DNA from: an uncultured Bacilli bacterium
GTDB taxonomy: Bacteria; Bacillota_I; Bacilli_A; RF39; UBA660
Length of the DNA: 40,113 bases
Assembly (NCBI GenBank): GCA_934148015.1
Contig: CAKPCU010000011.1
Span: forward strand, 1-40,113
Reading direction: 5' to 3'
Below, piece by piece: positions 1 to 8,104 of this stretch. The translations under genes were made by a program, and so were the position numbers. Position 1 is the first letter of the stretch. Every line of letters starts with the position of its first letter. The notes under the pieces are model-generated. The model was given only the letters and a program-made list of their open reading frames with translations, did not search any database and was not told where the DNA came from.

Positions 1-198
<198 letters not shown>

Positions 199-248
199 AT
201 ATTTCAATTTGTTTGTTTGTATTCCTAGCTACTCAAATAATCTTGACG

Positions 249-267
249 TTTTGCTCAGTTTTCAAAG
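249..267 (-). promoter_or_regulatory. boxA-like antitermination element in rRNA leader
   Basis: On the minus strand the 16S leader reads CTTTGAAAACTGAGCAAAAC, closely matching the CTTTGAAAACTGAACAAAAC type sequence that I know from Bacillus rRNA leaders and spacers. It lies between the promoter and the 16S 5' end, where Nus-factor antitermination elements are expected. The role is inferred from similarity and position. Confidence 0.6.
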
Positions 268-325
268 ATCATTTCAACCTCTTTTTTGTAAAGGTTTTTT
301 GCACTCTTTTGTCAAGTGCGTATTA

Positions 326-354
326 AATATACCACATACAGATACCTATGTCAA
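326..354 (-). promoter_or_regulatory. rRNA operon promoter (sigma-A type)
   Basis: On the minus strand there is a consensus -35 TTGACA (349-354), a 17 bp spacer and -10 TATATT (326-331). It lies about 130 bp upstream of the 16S 5' end. A second TTGACA at 310-315 has only a poor -10 (TTTACA) 17 bp downstream and is less convincing. Confidence 0.85.
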
Positions 355-412
355 CAACTTTTTTAAAATTTTTTCATTTTTTTTGATTTTTTTTCAAAAA
401 AGTGATTTTTTG
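355..412 (-). promoter_or_regulatory. A-tract UP-element-like region upstream of rRNA promoter
   Basis: Directly upstream of the -35 box the minus strand is a series of runs of A, four to eight long, broken by single TC, TG or TTTT interruptions. This is the composition of an UP element or intrinsically curved DNA that binds the RNA polymerase alpha C-terminal domain. It also contains an 8 bp inverted repeat (394-401 with 406-413), but with no T-run after it on the minus strand, so I do not call a terminator here. Confidence 0.5.
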
Positions 413-474
413 ACCATTTTATAAGGCAAAATAAGCATTTCAAAATTATTATTTCTGTATATTATATGCAATTT

Positions 475-1038
475 TTATTTTTTATTACCTAAAATTAACA
501 TATATTCATCATAATATTTTTTTACTTTTTCATAATTAAATGGTCCTTCTTTTGCTTCACACAATTTTATAAGGTCACTTAACTCTTGCTTTACAATCTT
601 ATCTATCTCATCTGGATAATTCATTTTACTTTTATGATATTCATACTCCGACTCATCAAGTATCTTATACGTTCCATCTGGAAATACTCTTAAATCCAAA
701 TCATAGTCAATATATTTTATTACTTTTCCTTCTATTATAGTCGGACTCGCTATGTTGCAGTAATAATAAAGTCCTGTTTTCTTAAATTGACTTATTATGT
801 TGTACCACCTATCCTTATAATAAAAGATTATTGCCGGTTCCTTTGTGTACCACACCCTGCCATCACTATTGTTTACTCTTGCTTTTTTGTTTCCAAATAC
901 CAAAAAGTCTTTGTTTGAAGATAACAAAACAGCCTCATCCCAAGTCCTATGTATCTCTCCATTGTGCTTATAACAGTGTATAGTATAATTTTCTCCTATT
1001 CTTTTGTTTCTCATGCTACGTTTTTTATTTCCTTTCAT
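475..1038 (-). CDS. DUF402 nucleoside tri-/diphosphate phosphatase (YgaC/NTDP family)
   Basis: This is a 187-residue soluble protein of the DUF402 family. It matches the Bacillus subtilis YgaC pattern over its whole length as I remember it: an N-terminal HCYKHNGEIHRTW block, WYTKEPAIIFYY, YYYCNIASP, the acidic YIDYDLDLRVFPDG block that holds the metal ligands, and a C-terminal GPF..(D)YYDEYM helix. Characterised members hydrolyse nucleoside tri- and diphosphates with divalent metal. The family usually begins where residue 9 (Met, 1014) lies here, so the true start may be 1014. No clear Shine-Dalgarno sequence precedes either start, and a TATAAT lies only about 7 nt before 1038. It is a single gene upstream of the rRNA operon on the same strand. 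Confidence 0.85.
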   Translation of the reverse strand: MKGNKKRSMRNKRIGENYTIHCYKHNGEIHRTWDEAVLLSSNKDFLVFGNKKARVNNSDGRVWYTKEPAIIFYYKDRWYNIISQFKKTGLYYYCNIASPTIIEGKVIKYIDYDLDLRVFPDGTYKILDESEYEYHKSKMNYPDEIDKIVKQELSDLIKLCEAKEGPFNYEKVKKYYDEYMLILGNKK

Positions 1039-1194
1039 CTATATATTATACTTTTTTATAACAAAAAACAAGAAAAATATCTATGCAAACATAATGGATA
1101 ATAATTAATTAGATGTGATTTTATAAAAAAATTAAAATGATATTAAATAAATGTAGCTTAAATTTAATTATTATTAAATAATTTTAAAACAATA

Positions 1195-1251
1195 TAAAAA
1201 CTCTTATATATCTTACGCAGTCAATTTTATTAACTTTTTTTATATAAGAGT
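1195..1251 (-). terminator. Probable intrinsic terminator of the S41 protease gene
   Basis: A perfect 11 bp inverted repeat (ACTCTTATATA at 1200-1210 with its complement at 1241-1251) encloses a 30 nt loop and is followed on the minus strand by TTTTTATATTG. The long loop and the AT-rich stem lower confidence, but the position 40 nt past the stop codon at 1293 fits. Confidence 0.5.
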
Positions 1252-1292
1252 CATTTAATTTTTATTTTCTGTTTTAATTTTCCTTTATTTTA

Positions 1293-2663
1293 TTATTTAG
1301 ACACTACATCTAATGCCGTTTGTAATTGATTATCATTATCATCACTAGGATTTTTAATATACTCTTCACTTAATTCTACTTTATTTGTTGGCTCAACCCC
1401 TACCTTATTTACCCAATTTCCTTTTGGAGATAACCATTTTTGAATGGTATATTTAATCATTCCCCCTGTTGGAAGTTCTTTAGTTGTTTGAACAGTACCT
1501 TTGCCATATGTATTTACACCAACAACAGATGCTCCATATGCTTCTTTTAAGCCTATAGCTAAAATTTCAGAGGCAGAAGCACTAGACTTATTAACCAATA
1601 TGGCAATAGGATAATTTCTATATTCGACAGTTGTAGCTTTGTATGCAGTTGTTTTCTTTTGATCTTGTATCTTATATATAATAGTACCCTTAGGAACAAA
1701 TATATCGAGCATCTCAGTTACAGAATGTAAATATCCTCCAGAATTATCCCTTACATCTATAATCAATCCCGAGATTGATTCAGCTTCCATATTAGAAATT
1801 TGTTTTTTGAATTGTTCATATGTGTTATTTGCAAAATTATTTATCAAAACATAACCAATTTTTTTACCGTTTCTATCAAATGTCTTTGATTCAACTGATT
1901 CTATTGTAACTACTCTTTTTTCCACATTAAAATTAAGCGTTTTGCCATCTCTTTCTATTTTTATATCTGCCGTCTTTTTGTTTTCATCTTTTATAAGTGA
2001 AACCACTTCAGTTGTAGTTAAACCTTTAGTAGATTTGCCATTAACTTCTAATATTTTATCATTATATTTTAATCCGGATTCGTACGCCGGAGAATTTCTA
2101 AATACAGAAAGTATTATTATGTTATTATTTGAATCAACTGTAATTTCCGCTCCAATACCTTTATATGAACCATTCATTATTTCGTTAAAGTTTTCAGTTT
2201 CGGACTCATTAAAATAACTAGTATGAGGATCATCAAGTGATGATAGCATTCCATCTATGGCACCATCAATTAGTTTACTATCATCAACCTTTTTATAATA
2301 TGAATCTTTAATTAATGCATAAACTTCTTCGAATTCTTCTAAAGTATCACCTTTAGATGTATTATTTTTTGTATATATGCCATTATTACAATTAATAAAT
2401 ATTTTAGTTGATAATATTGAAACTATAGAAATTAATAAACCAATTATAATTAATTGATATATTTTCAAATTACTTTTTCTGTTCAATTTTTTATCAATTG
2501 AGCTGCTATCTAAATTTTCCTCATCATATATTGAAGATGCTTTTATTTCTAGGTCATTAATAGTTTTCTCAAGTTCATCAATATTTTTATCTAAATCTTC
2601 TATTTCTTTATTTAAATTCTTATCCTTACTTTTGTTTTTATTATTATCATTTATATTTTCCAT
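1293..2663 (-). CDS. C-terminal processing protease, S41 family (CtpA/CtpB-like)
   Basis: This 456-residue serine protease has a charged, coiled-coil-like cytoplasmic N-terminus (about 1-65), one membrane segment (about 68-90), a PDZ domain (about 165-250) and an S41 catalytic domain. The Ser-Lys pair is visible: Ser363 in NKSSASASE and Lys388 in YGKGTVQ, 25 residues apart as in CtpB, with Gln392 four residues later. Family members cleave C-terminal regions of extracytoplasmic substrates; in spore formers CtpB activates SpoIVFA signalling. Here the substrate is unknown. A GGAGG Shine-Dalgarno sequence precedes the ATG at 2663. It is monocistronic, with its own promoter at 2814-2842. Confidence 0.93.
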   Translation of the reverse strand: MENINDNNKNKSKDKNLNKEIEDLDKNIDELEKTINDLEIKASSIYDEENLDSSSIDKKLNRKSNLKIYQLIIIGLLISIVSILSTKIFINCNNGIYTKNNTSKGDTLEEFEEVYALIKDSYYKKVDDSKLIDGAIDGMLSSLDDPHTSYFNESETENFNEIMNGSYKGIGAEITVDSNNNIIILSVFRNSPAYESGLKYNDKILEVNGKSTKGLTTTEVVSLIKDENKKTADIKIERDGKTLNFNVEKRVVTIESVESKTFDRNGKKIGYVLINNFANNTYEQFKKQISNMEAESISGLIIDVRDNSGGYLHSVTEMLDIFVPKGTIIYKIQDQKKTTAYKATTVEYRNYPIAILVNKSSASASEILAIGLKEAYGASVVGVNTYGKGTVQTTKELPTGGMIKYTIQKWLSPKGNWVNKVGVEPTNKVELSEEYIKNPSDDNDNQLQTALDVVSK

Positions 2664-2813
2664 ATTTGTCAGTCCTCCATAACTAAAATATTTAATAAAA
2701 TAAATATGTCATAACTTAAACACCACTTTTTTTGTATCATAAATAGTAAATGGTTTTTATCTATCGCATAATTTATTCATCTGATGATTAAGCATTCTTT
2801 ATCCTACGCTTAT

Positions 2814-2842
2814 ATTTTATATCATTTTAACTCTTATATCAA
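2814..2842 (-). promoter_or_regulatory. Putative promoter of the S41 protease gene
   Basis: On the minus strand TTGATA (2837-2842), a 17 bp spacer and TAAAAT (2814-2819) form a good sigma-A promoter. It would give a 5' leader of about 145 nt before the protease gene. The gap 2664-2944 otherwise holds only this leader and the terminator of the preceding operon. Confidence 0.55.
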
Positions 2843-2894
2843 GACTTCTTCTCTTCTTTCCTAAAATTTTTAATATATATAATTTTATCACATA

Positions 2895-2922
2895 TAAAAA
2901 GCAACTATATGTTTTTATAGTT
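2895..2922 (-). terminator. Intrinsic terminator after the thioredoxin-fold-like gene
   Basis: Stem AACTATA/TATAGTT (2903-2909 with 2916-2922), a 6 nt loop, and CTTTTTATAT after the stem on the minus strand. It lies 23 nt beyond the stop codon at 2945. Confidence 0.6.
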
Positions 2923-2944
2923 ACCTTTAGTTACTTCAAATCTC

Positions 2945-3409
2945 CTAATTACCTAGTTTCCCAGCAATCTCATCCTCATTTGAAGTATAGTATATTATTT
3001 TTTTATTATTTATTGTAAGCAACGTTGGAGTCTTAACCTTTAGTTCATCTTTATTTGTAGCACTACTATTTTCCTCATCTGATAATACAAATTTATTTAT
3101 AACTTCATCTGTATTAACCTTATATAGTTTTATATCACCCTTATATGAACTTATTATTAAATCTAAGTTATCAGTTTTGTTCTTTTCACTATAGAAAATA
3201 ACCATATACTCATCCTCAGATTTATCAAATGTAGTACTAGCCATTATCATATTATCATATAAATTATCACTTACAGAACTATCAGTATTATCTTTTTTTC
3301 CACCAATATTAATTTCTCCAGTTACAATTGCGGTTATAAAATATACAACCACAAGAGAAAGTATAACTACTACCCCAACAATTATTCCGTTTTTTACTTC
3401 TTTATTCAT
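2945..3409 (-). CDS. Membrane-anchored thioredoxin-fold-like protein lacking CxxC
   Basis: I do not recognise a named family. The protein (154 residues from the chosen start) has an N-terminal membrane segment (VGVVVILSLVVVYFITAIV) and an extracellular domain of about 100 residues. Its layout suggests a thioredoxin fold: a YMVIFYSEK strand, a helix, an IKLYKVNTD strand and a VKTPTLLTI segment resembling the cis-Pro strand. The CxxC position is occupied by YSEKNK, so redox activity is not expected. A frame extends to 3454, but GGTGAT 4 nt before the ATG at 3409 favours the shorter form. It follows the lipoprotein gene by 75 bp, probably in one transcript. The fold call is inference. Confidence 0.6.
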   Translation of the reverse strand: MNKEVKNGIIVGVVVILSLVVVYFITAIVTGEINIGGKKDNTDSSVSDNLYDNMIMASTTFDKSEDEYMVIFYSEKNKTDNLDLIISSYKGDIKLYKVNTDEVINKFVLSDEENSSATNKDELKVKTPTLLTINNKKIIYYTSNEDEIAGKLGN

Positions 3410-3483
3410 AACAATCACCATTGTAATTGTAACACAAAGAATCTTATTTAGCAAACATTTGACATCTATTATTTAATTTATTG

Positions 3484-4494
3484 TTATTTTCCAACTGGCA
3501 TAGTTGCAACTGATTTAGCTACAGTAACAAGCTCATTTATAGATAAATCACTAGATACTAGATAATATTCTATATCATTACTTATCCAACTTACCGATGA
3601 ACTTCCTATTATTCCAACACTATCCGTTAATAAATCAATATCACCACTGGTTGGAATTATTTTTAAATCATCAGATTTATTTACCTTTTCTTCGACTAAC
3701 ATAAACGATTGCTCTCCAGAAAAAGTAAGAATTATTCTTTCACCCTCATCTAACTCTACAGTTTTTTCTGTTTCTAAATAAGTTCCATCTGGCAAATACA
3801 TAGGATAAATTGCTTCATCAAAAGTGGAAGCTTCTATACCACTTTTATCCATCGAAGATACATTGATATTTTCATCTACATCAAAATAATTATCTTTAAA
3901 TTTAGCATTCATATCTATTGTTTCATAATCAACTTTAATTAAAGCACTATCATTTTTATCATATACGGTAACATTTTTAATATTATAATTTTTATCTATA
4001 ACTATTTTTTGATATGTTAAATTTGAATTGTTTTTATAATTAACAGTACTTTTAAATACATAATTTTTTCCTTCTTTTTTCATTGTAAGTTTCGAATCAT
4101 TTTTCATATCATTTAAAACTGATTGAACTAAATAACTTTGTGAATTATTATATGGCCATTTACTTTGAAATTTGAAGCTCTTATTTAAATTTGGAGACAA
4201 AACATATACTCCACTTTTGTTTTTTAATATTATTTGCTCGTGATTATTGGTTTTATTTCGTAGAGATACCCTAAAATAATCTGACTTTTTATATGATGCA
4301 GTAACATCATATTTATATACATCTTCATTATTTATAAGTTCCATTTTAGCATCTACTTGATATCCTTTTGTTTTTTCTATTTTCTTTTCAAATTTACTTA
4401 AGACAGATTTTGCATTTTCCTTTCCGCAACCAGATAAACTTATTAAGCTTATTATCGCTACTGCTAAAATCAAAAATTTTTTTACTTTTTTCAC
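3484..4494 (-). CDS. LolA-like / GerS-like lipoprotein
   Basis: A 336-residue secreted lipoprotein with a lipobox LSGC (Cys23) after a hydrophobic signal segment. The mature part begins with a helix and then many amphipathic beta strands (IILKNKSGVYVLSPN, YKFQSKWPY, DYETIDMNAKF), the pattern of the LolA/LppX-like half-barrel found in GerS of Clostridioides difficile. The C-terminal third (about 225-336, with YLPDGTYLETEKTV) resembles DUF4367. GerS acts in spore germination, but many relatives have unknown roles, so spore function is only a possibility. It is divergent from the plus-strand DUF378 gene and is followed by the thioredoxin-fold-like gene. Confidence 0.7.
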   Translation of the reverse strand: MKKVKKFLILAVAIISLISLSGCGKENAKSVLSKFEKKIEKTKGYQVDAKMELINNEDVYKYDVTASYKKSDYFRVSLRNKTNNHEQIILKNKSGVYVLSPNLNKSFKFQSKWPYNNSQSYLVQSVLNDMKNDSKLTMKKEGKNYVFKSTVNYKNNSNLTYQKIVIDKNYNIKNVTVYDKNDSALIKVDYETIDMNAKFKDNYFDVDENINVSSMDKSGIEASTFDEAIYPMYLPDGTYLETEKTVELDEGERIILTFSGEQSFMLVEEKVNKSDDLKIIPTSGDIDLLTDSVGIIGSSSVSWISNDIEYYLVSSDLSINELVTVAKSVATMPVGK

Positions 4495-4628
4495 TTTCTC
4501 ACCTCTTTATATTTTCATTTAATTATATGGATTAAATTTTCTAATATGCAAATTTAAATATTTTTTAATAAATAAACGTATAAAAAACATTTTTTTGATT
4601 ATTATAGTAATATAAAAGGAGGAAAATT

Positions 4629-4835
4629 ATGAAAACATTACAAATCATTTCACTAGTTTTTGTAATTATTGGAGCATTAAACTGGGGACTTATTGGATTA
4701 TTTAATTTTGACCTTGTTGCAACAATATTTGGAGGAGCTACTGAAATAGGTTCTAAAATAATTTATATAATAGTTGGAATAGCTGGCTTAATAAGTATTA
4801 AGACATTAGCAGATTTAATTGATGATATAAAATAA
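4629..4835 (+). CDS. DUF378 family small membrane protein (YuzA-like)
   Basis: A 68-residue protein with two membrane segments and the DUF378 signature ALNWGLIGLFNFDLV followed by a second hydrophobic helix (IIYIIVGIAGLISI). The function of the family is unknown. An AAAGGAGG Shine-Dalgarno sequence 7 nt before the ATG makes this a confident gene despite its size. It is one of only two full plus-strand genes in the window and converges on truA, with 14 bp between the two stop codons. Confidence 0.88.
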   Translation: MKTLQIISLVFVIIGALNWGLIGLFNFDLVATIFGGATEIGSKIIYIIVGIAGLISIKTLADLIDDIK

Positions 4836-4836
4836 A

Positions 4837-4870
4837 ACACCCAAGAAATTTATTTCTGGATGTTTTTATA
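4837..4870. terminator. Bidirectional terminator between DUF378 gene and truA
   Basis: An imperfect hairpin (about 4837-4848 with 4853-4863, one bulged A and one C/A mismatch on the plus strand that is a G/U wobble on the minus strand) is followed by TTTTTATAT on the plus strand and TTTTATTTTAT on the minus strand. The hairpin overlaps the stop codon of truA at 4850-4852. Confidence 0.65.
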
Positions 4871-5596
4871 TTTAACATTTTTTAAGCATAAGCCACATGC
4901 AGGCGCTGTGAGTCCTATTTTAGTTCTGTCTTTACAGCTTAAAAGAAAGGGAATATTTTCTGGCCTTTCTTTTTGTTCTCCTATTTTAATTAATAGACCA
5001 ACCATGTTTCTAACTTGATATTTTAAGAAACCAGATCCCGTAAATGTTATAGTTAATATATCATTTTTATTTGTTAAAGTAGCAGAATATATGCACCTTA
5101 CTTTATCACTTCTTTTATCTTCTGCACTTACAAACGTAGTAAAGTCGTGCTTCCCCTTAAAATATTTTAAAGCATCATCAATTAAAGCAATATTCAATTT
5201 TTTGCCATACTGATATATAAATCCCCTTGTAAGTGGATTATATAAGCCCATATTTATATTATATTCATAAGTTTTTTCTAAAGCCATATATCTAGCATGA
5301 AAATCATCTGGTACTTTTAAAACCTTATTTATATATATATCATTAGGTAAATAACTATTTAATGCTTTTTTAAATTTATCTAGATTAATATCATAATCAA
5401 CATCAAAATGTGCCATTTGATGAAGGGCATTAACTCCTCTATCAGTTCTACCAGATGAGTATATAACTACGTTTTTATTGTTATTAATACTAGTTAACAC
5501 TCTCTCTATTTCACCTTGAACAGTTCTTAAATTTTTTTGTTTTTGATAACCAGAAAAATTCATACCAGAATAAGAAAAATCAATTAAATATCTCAT
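4850..5596 (-). CDS. truA: tRNA pseudouridine synthase A
   Basis: TruA makes pseudouridine at positions 38-40 of the tRNA anticodon arm. The 248-residue protein has the catalytic block SSGRTDRGVNALHQ with the nucleophilic Asp in GRTDRGV, RYLIDFSYSGMNFSGYQ at the start, FHARYMALEKTYEY, and the C-terminal FLKYQVRNMVGLLI block. A GTG two codons upstream (5602) is possible, but the ATG at 5596 overlaps the ecfT stop codon as ATGA with GGGGTGG ahead of it. It is the last gene of the ecfA1-ecfA2-ecfT-truA operon, a standard Bacillota arrangement. The usual rplM-rpsI pair does not follow. Confidence 0.96.
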   Translation of the reverse strand: MRYLIDFSYSGMNFSGYQKQKNLRTVQGEIERVLTSINNNKNVVIYSSGRTDRGVNALHQMAHFDVDYDINLDKFKKALNSYLPNDIYINKVLKVPDDFHARYMALEKTYEYNINMGLYNPLTRGFIYQYGKKLNIALIDDALKYFKGKHDFTTFVSAEDKRSDKVRCIYSATLTNKNDILTITFTGSGFLKYQVRNMVGLLIKIGEQKERPENIPFLLSCKDRTKIGLTAPACGLCLKNVKYKNIQK

Positions 5597-6333
5597 AACC
5601 ACCCCATATAAAAAACAAAATATATTAAAACTAAATCTAACACTATTAAAGATATATCTAACTTAGAACCCTTATACTCGTGATAATTAGTTCTTGTTTT
5701 AGATAAACCATAAAATCTTAATTTCATAGCAGCTTTTTTTCGTTTTGATAGTTTATAAGATAAAGATATGGCAGGTATTATCATTTTCTTAAATGTAACT
5801 AGCTTACTAGATGAATAAGAAACGCCACGATAAGCCATTGATTTTCTTACGTTTTTATATTGAACAAACAAAGCTTCTATAAATTTAATAGTAAGAGCTA
5901 TTTTAAGTGATATTTTAGAGATTGGAAACTTATATTTTTTTAAGAAAGAAAACAAACATTCAAATCCCCATGCTATCTCACTTAAAGAAGTCGTAAAAGT
6001 AACAATTAAAAGTAAAAATATAATAATCATTATTTTTATACATACCATAATAGATAACCATATATTAAAACTAATTAAATATGTAATAATTAAAAATATT
6101 AAGTATAATGGCCATACTAATAATAAGTTAGATATATATGCATTAGGCTTTATCTTACTTAAATATGCTACAAATAATAATATAATAGAAAAAATAGCTA
6201 AAGAAACATAATCTCTTATTAAAATAACTATCAAATGCGAGAGTAATAGCCATAAAATTTTTCTTTTAGAATTCATACTGTGAATTAAAGAGGTACCATC
6301 TATATACCTAAAGAATGGATAATTATTATTCAT
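5593..6333 (-). CDS. ecfT: ECF transporter transmembrane subunit EcfT
   Basis: EcfT is the membrane scaffold of energy-coupling factor vitamin and metal importers; it couples two ATPases to exchangeable S components. The 246-residue protein has four to six membrane segments (for example KILWLLLSHLIVILI, LLVWPLYLIFLIITYLI) and the two Ala/Arg/Gly coupling motifs, here SMAYRGVSY and MKLRFYGLS. The chosen ATG (6333) lies 8 bp inside ecfA2 and has GGTGAT ahead of it; an upstream frame to 6366 is less likely. The substrate cannot be told because no S component is present locally. Confidence 0.92.
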   Translation of the reverse strand: MNNNYPFFRYIDGTSLIHSMNSKRKILWLLLSHLIVILIRDYVSLAIFSIILLFVAYLSKIKPNAYISNLLLVWPLYLIFLIITYLISFNIWLSIMVCIKIMIIIFLLLIVTFTTSLSEIAWGFECLFSFLKKYKFPISKISLKIALTIKFIEALFVQYKNVRKSMAYRGVSYSSSKLVTFKKMIIPAISLSYKLSKRKKAAMKLRFYGLSKTRTNYHEYKGSKLDISLIVLDLVLIYFVFYMGWL

Positions 6334-7192
6334 CGTAATCACCATCTTCCTTATATACACTAACAATTCCTCTTATTAAATCATTAGTATTTTTTCTAAA
6401 GCCTAAATCTATACCTGTCTTATCATAAAATAATTTTTCAAATTTAATTATACTAGGTATAGGAGTATTATTTTTATTTAAAAACTCGGTATCTGCAAAA
6501 ACATCTATTTTTGGTCCTTCTTTAACTACGCATCCATTATTTAATACCACTACATTATCTACCATTTCATATAACATATCCACATCATGCGTAACTATTA
6601 TAATTGTTTTAGAATATCTTTCCTTTAATTTTTTTATTATTTTAATAAGTCTTTTTTTACATTTATTATCAAGGCCAATAGTAGGTTCATCTAAAATTAA
6701 TAATTTTGGATTAGAGATAAGAACTGATGCTATTGCAACTAGTCTTTTTTCACCACCATTTAATGAAAATGGACTTCTAGATATATAACTTTCATCTAAC
6801 CCTACCATTTTTAGAGCTTTTATTACTTTGTTTTTAATACTTCTTTTTTTAGATGAATAAATTTTTTCAGAAAAAGCTACTTCCTCGCCTACAGTATTAC
6901 AAAAAAATTGTTTTTCTGGTAATTGATACACTAATCCTACATCATATCTAAATTTGTTAAAGTTAAAACCTTTTTTATATAAAGTATAATTTCCAACAGT
7001 AATATCCCCGCAATCTGGTTTAGTTATACCATTCATAAGTTCAAGTAAAGTAGTTTTTCCACTGCCTATTGGTCCTATTATTCCATGTATTACTCCACTT
7101 TGAAGATATAAATTAACATTATCTAAAGCCTTTTTCTCACTCTTAAGACCTCTGTTATAAGAAAAAGATACATGTTCAAATACTACTTCCAT
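6326..7192 (-). CDS. ecfA2: ECF transporter ATP-binding subunit EcfA2
   Basis: A 288-residue ABC ATPase with Walker A GPIGSGKTTLLEL (about 40-48), Q-loop region VYQLPEKQFF, signature LNGGEKRLVAIASVL, Walker B LLILDEPTIGLD and the H-loop IIVTHDVDML. The VYQ.PE.Q.F pattern and a C-terminal domain extension are typical of EcfA2. It pairs with EcfA1 and EcfT. Its ATG lies inside the end of ecfA1 (10 bp overlap), implying translational coupling. Confidence 0.94.
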   Translation of the reverse strand: MEVVFEHVSFSYNRGLKSEKKALDNVNLYLQSGVIHGIIGPIGSGKTTLLELMNGITKPDCGDITVGNYTLYKKGFNFNKFRYDVGLVYQLPEKQFFCNTVGEEVAFSEKIYSSKKRSIKNKVIKALKMVGLDESYISRSPFSLNGGEKRLVAIASVLISNPKLLILDEPTIGLDNKCKKRLIKIIKKLKERYSKTIIIVTHDVDMLYEMVDNVVVLNNGCVVKEGPKIDVFADTEFLNKNNTPIPSIIKFEKLFYDKTGIDLGFRKNTNDLIRGIVSVYKEDGDYDE

Positions 7193-7989
7193 AATTCATT
7201 CACCAAACCCTCTAAGTCAAGCTTAATATCAGATACTAAATTATATAATTTAAGCTTTTTAGACAACTCTACAGAAAAAGGTACTTCAAGTCCTATTTTT
7301 CTCATAACAAGTTCTTCTTCAAATACAGAAGGAAAAGAGCCATCTACAACTATTTTACCATCATTTAATATAATAAGTCTATCTGAGTATTTAGCTTCAT
7401 CCAAATCATGAGTAAAAGATATAATAGTAACCTTTTTTCTTACATTATAATCTTTTAATATCTTAAATATTTCTTCACGTTCATTTATATCTATCATAAG
7501 TAAAGCTTCATCTAAAACTAATATTCTAGGTTCTAGCATAAGAGCACAAGCAAGAGAAACTTTTTGTTTTTGTCCACCAGATAACTCATATGGATTTTGT
7601 TTTAAAATATCTTCCATTTTAAGTAGTTTAGATATTTCATTTATCTTTTTTTTAATAGTCTTAGGCATAACAGCCATATTTTCTAATGAAAAAGCTAATT
7701 CATCTTCCACTGTCTCACATGCAAAAAAATTATCTGGTGTATCAAATGCAAAACCAGTATCTTTTCTTATATCAAATAAATTCTTTTTATCAAGCACATA
7801 ATCAAGTATCTTAATACAAGAATATGATTTTTCAAGACCAGCTAATAACTTAACTAAAGTAGTTTTACCAGAACCATTAGGTCCAGCTATAGTAACCCAT
7901 GAACCACGATCTATCTTTAAGTTAAAATTATCAAACACAAAATTATTCTTATATCTAAATGTTAAGTCATTTATCTCTACTATACTCAT
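7183..7989 (-). CDS. ecfA1: ECF transporter ATP-binding subunit EcfA1
   Basis: A 268-residue ABC ATPase with Walker A GPNGSGKTTLVKLL (36-44), Q-loop region TGFAFDTPDNFFACE, signature LSGGQKQKVSLACAL, Walker B ILVLDEALLMID and H-loop ISFTHDLDEA. The Walker B glutamate is present, although the following LLMID differs from the usual (A/P)TSMLD. It is the first gene of the module; AAAGGAG lies before the ATG, and a promoter with a palindrome at the expected start site lies at 8007-8030. Confidence 0.93.
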   Translation of the reverse strand: MSIVEINDLTFRYKNNFVFDNFNLKIDRGSWVTIAGPNGSGKTTLVKLLAGLEKSYSCIKILDYVLDKKNLFDIRKDTGFAFDTPDNFFACETVEDELAFSLENMAVMPKTIKKKINEISKLLKMEDILKQNPYELSGGQKQKVSLACALMLEPRILVLDEALLMIDINEREEIFKILKDYNVRKKVTIISFTHDLDEAKYSDRLIILNDGKIVVDGSFPSVFEEELVMRKIGLEVPFSVELSKKLKLYNLVSDIKLDLEGLVNELWK

Positions 7990-8006
7990 ATTAAGATACT
8001 CCTTTC

Positions 8007-8030
8007 CCTTAAATTTAAGGTATTATTATA
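8007..8030 (-). promoter_or_regulatory. ecfA1 promoter -10 region with perfect palindrome (possible operator)
   Basis: On the minus strand a TATAAT (8025-8030) is followed at once by the perfect 14 bp palindrome CCTTAAATTTAAGG (8007-8020), which would span the transcription start. No good -35 is visible 17 bp upstream, only T-rich DNA. An operator role is inference; the palindrome could also be chance in AT-rich sequence. Confidence 0.4.
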
Positions 8031-8075
8031 TAACAAATAAATAAAAAAATCTACTGTTTTAAGAAAATGTGAGCA

Positions 8076-8100
8076 AATAAAAACTTGGTTGTTAGCCAAG
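8076..8100 (-). terminator. Intrinsic terminator of the SDR-prepilin operon
   Basis: Stem CTTGGTT/AGCCAAG (8084-8090 with 8094-8100, one wobble, 3 nt loop) followed on the minus strand by TTTTTATTTG, starting 5 nt after the prepilin stop codon. Confidence 0.6.
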
Positions 8101-8104
8101 AAAT

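Noticed and set aside
287..315. Second rRNA promoter with TTGACA at 310-315
   Set aside because: The hexamer 17 bp downstream is TTTACA, a poor -10, and the TTGACA lies in a small hairpin; evidence insufficient.
394..413. Inverted repeat TCAAAAAA/TTTTTTGA as a terminator of the DUF402 gene
   Set aside because: It is followed by A rather than T on the relevant strand and lies within the A-tract region of the rRNA promoter.
1942..2217. Plus-strand frame of 91 codons inside the S41 protease gene
   Set aside because: Antisense to a confident protein with catalytic motifs; no ribosome binding site.
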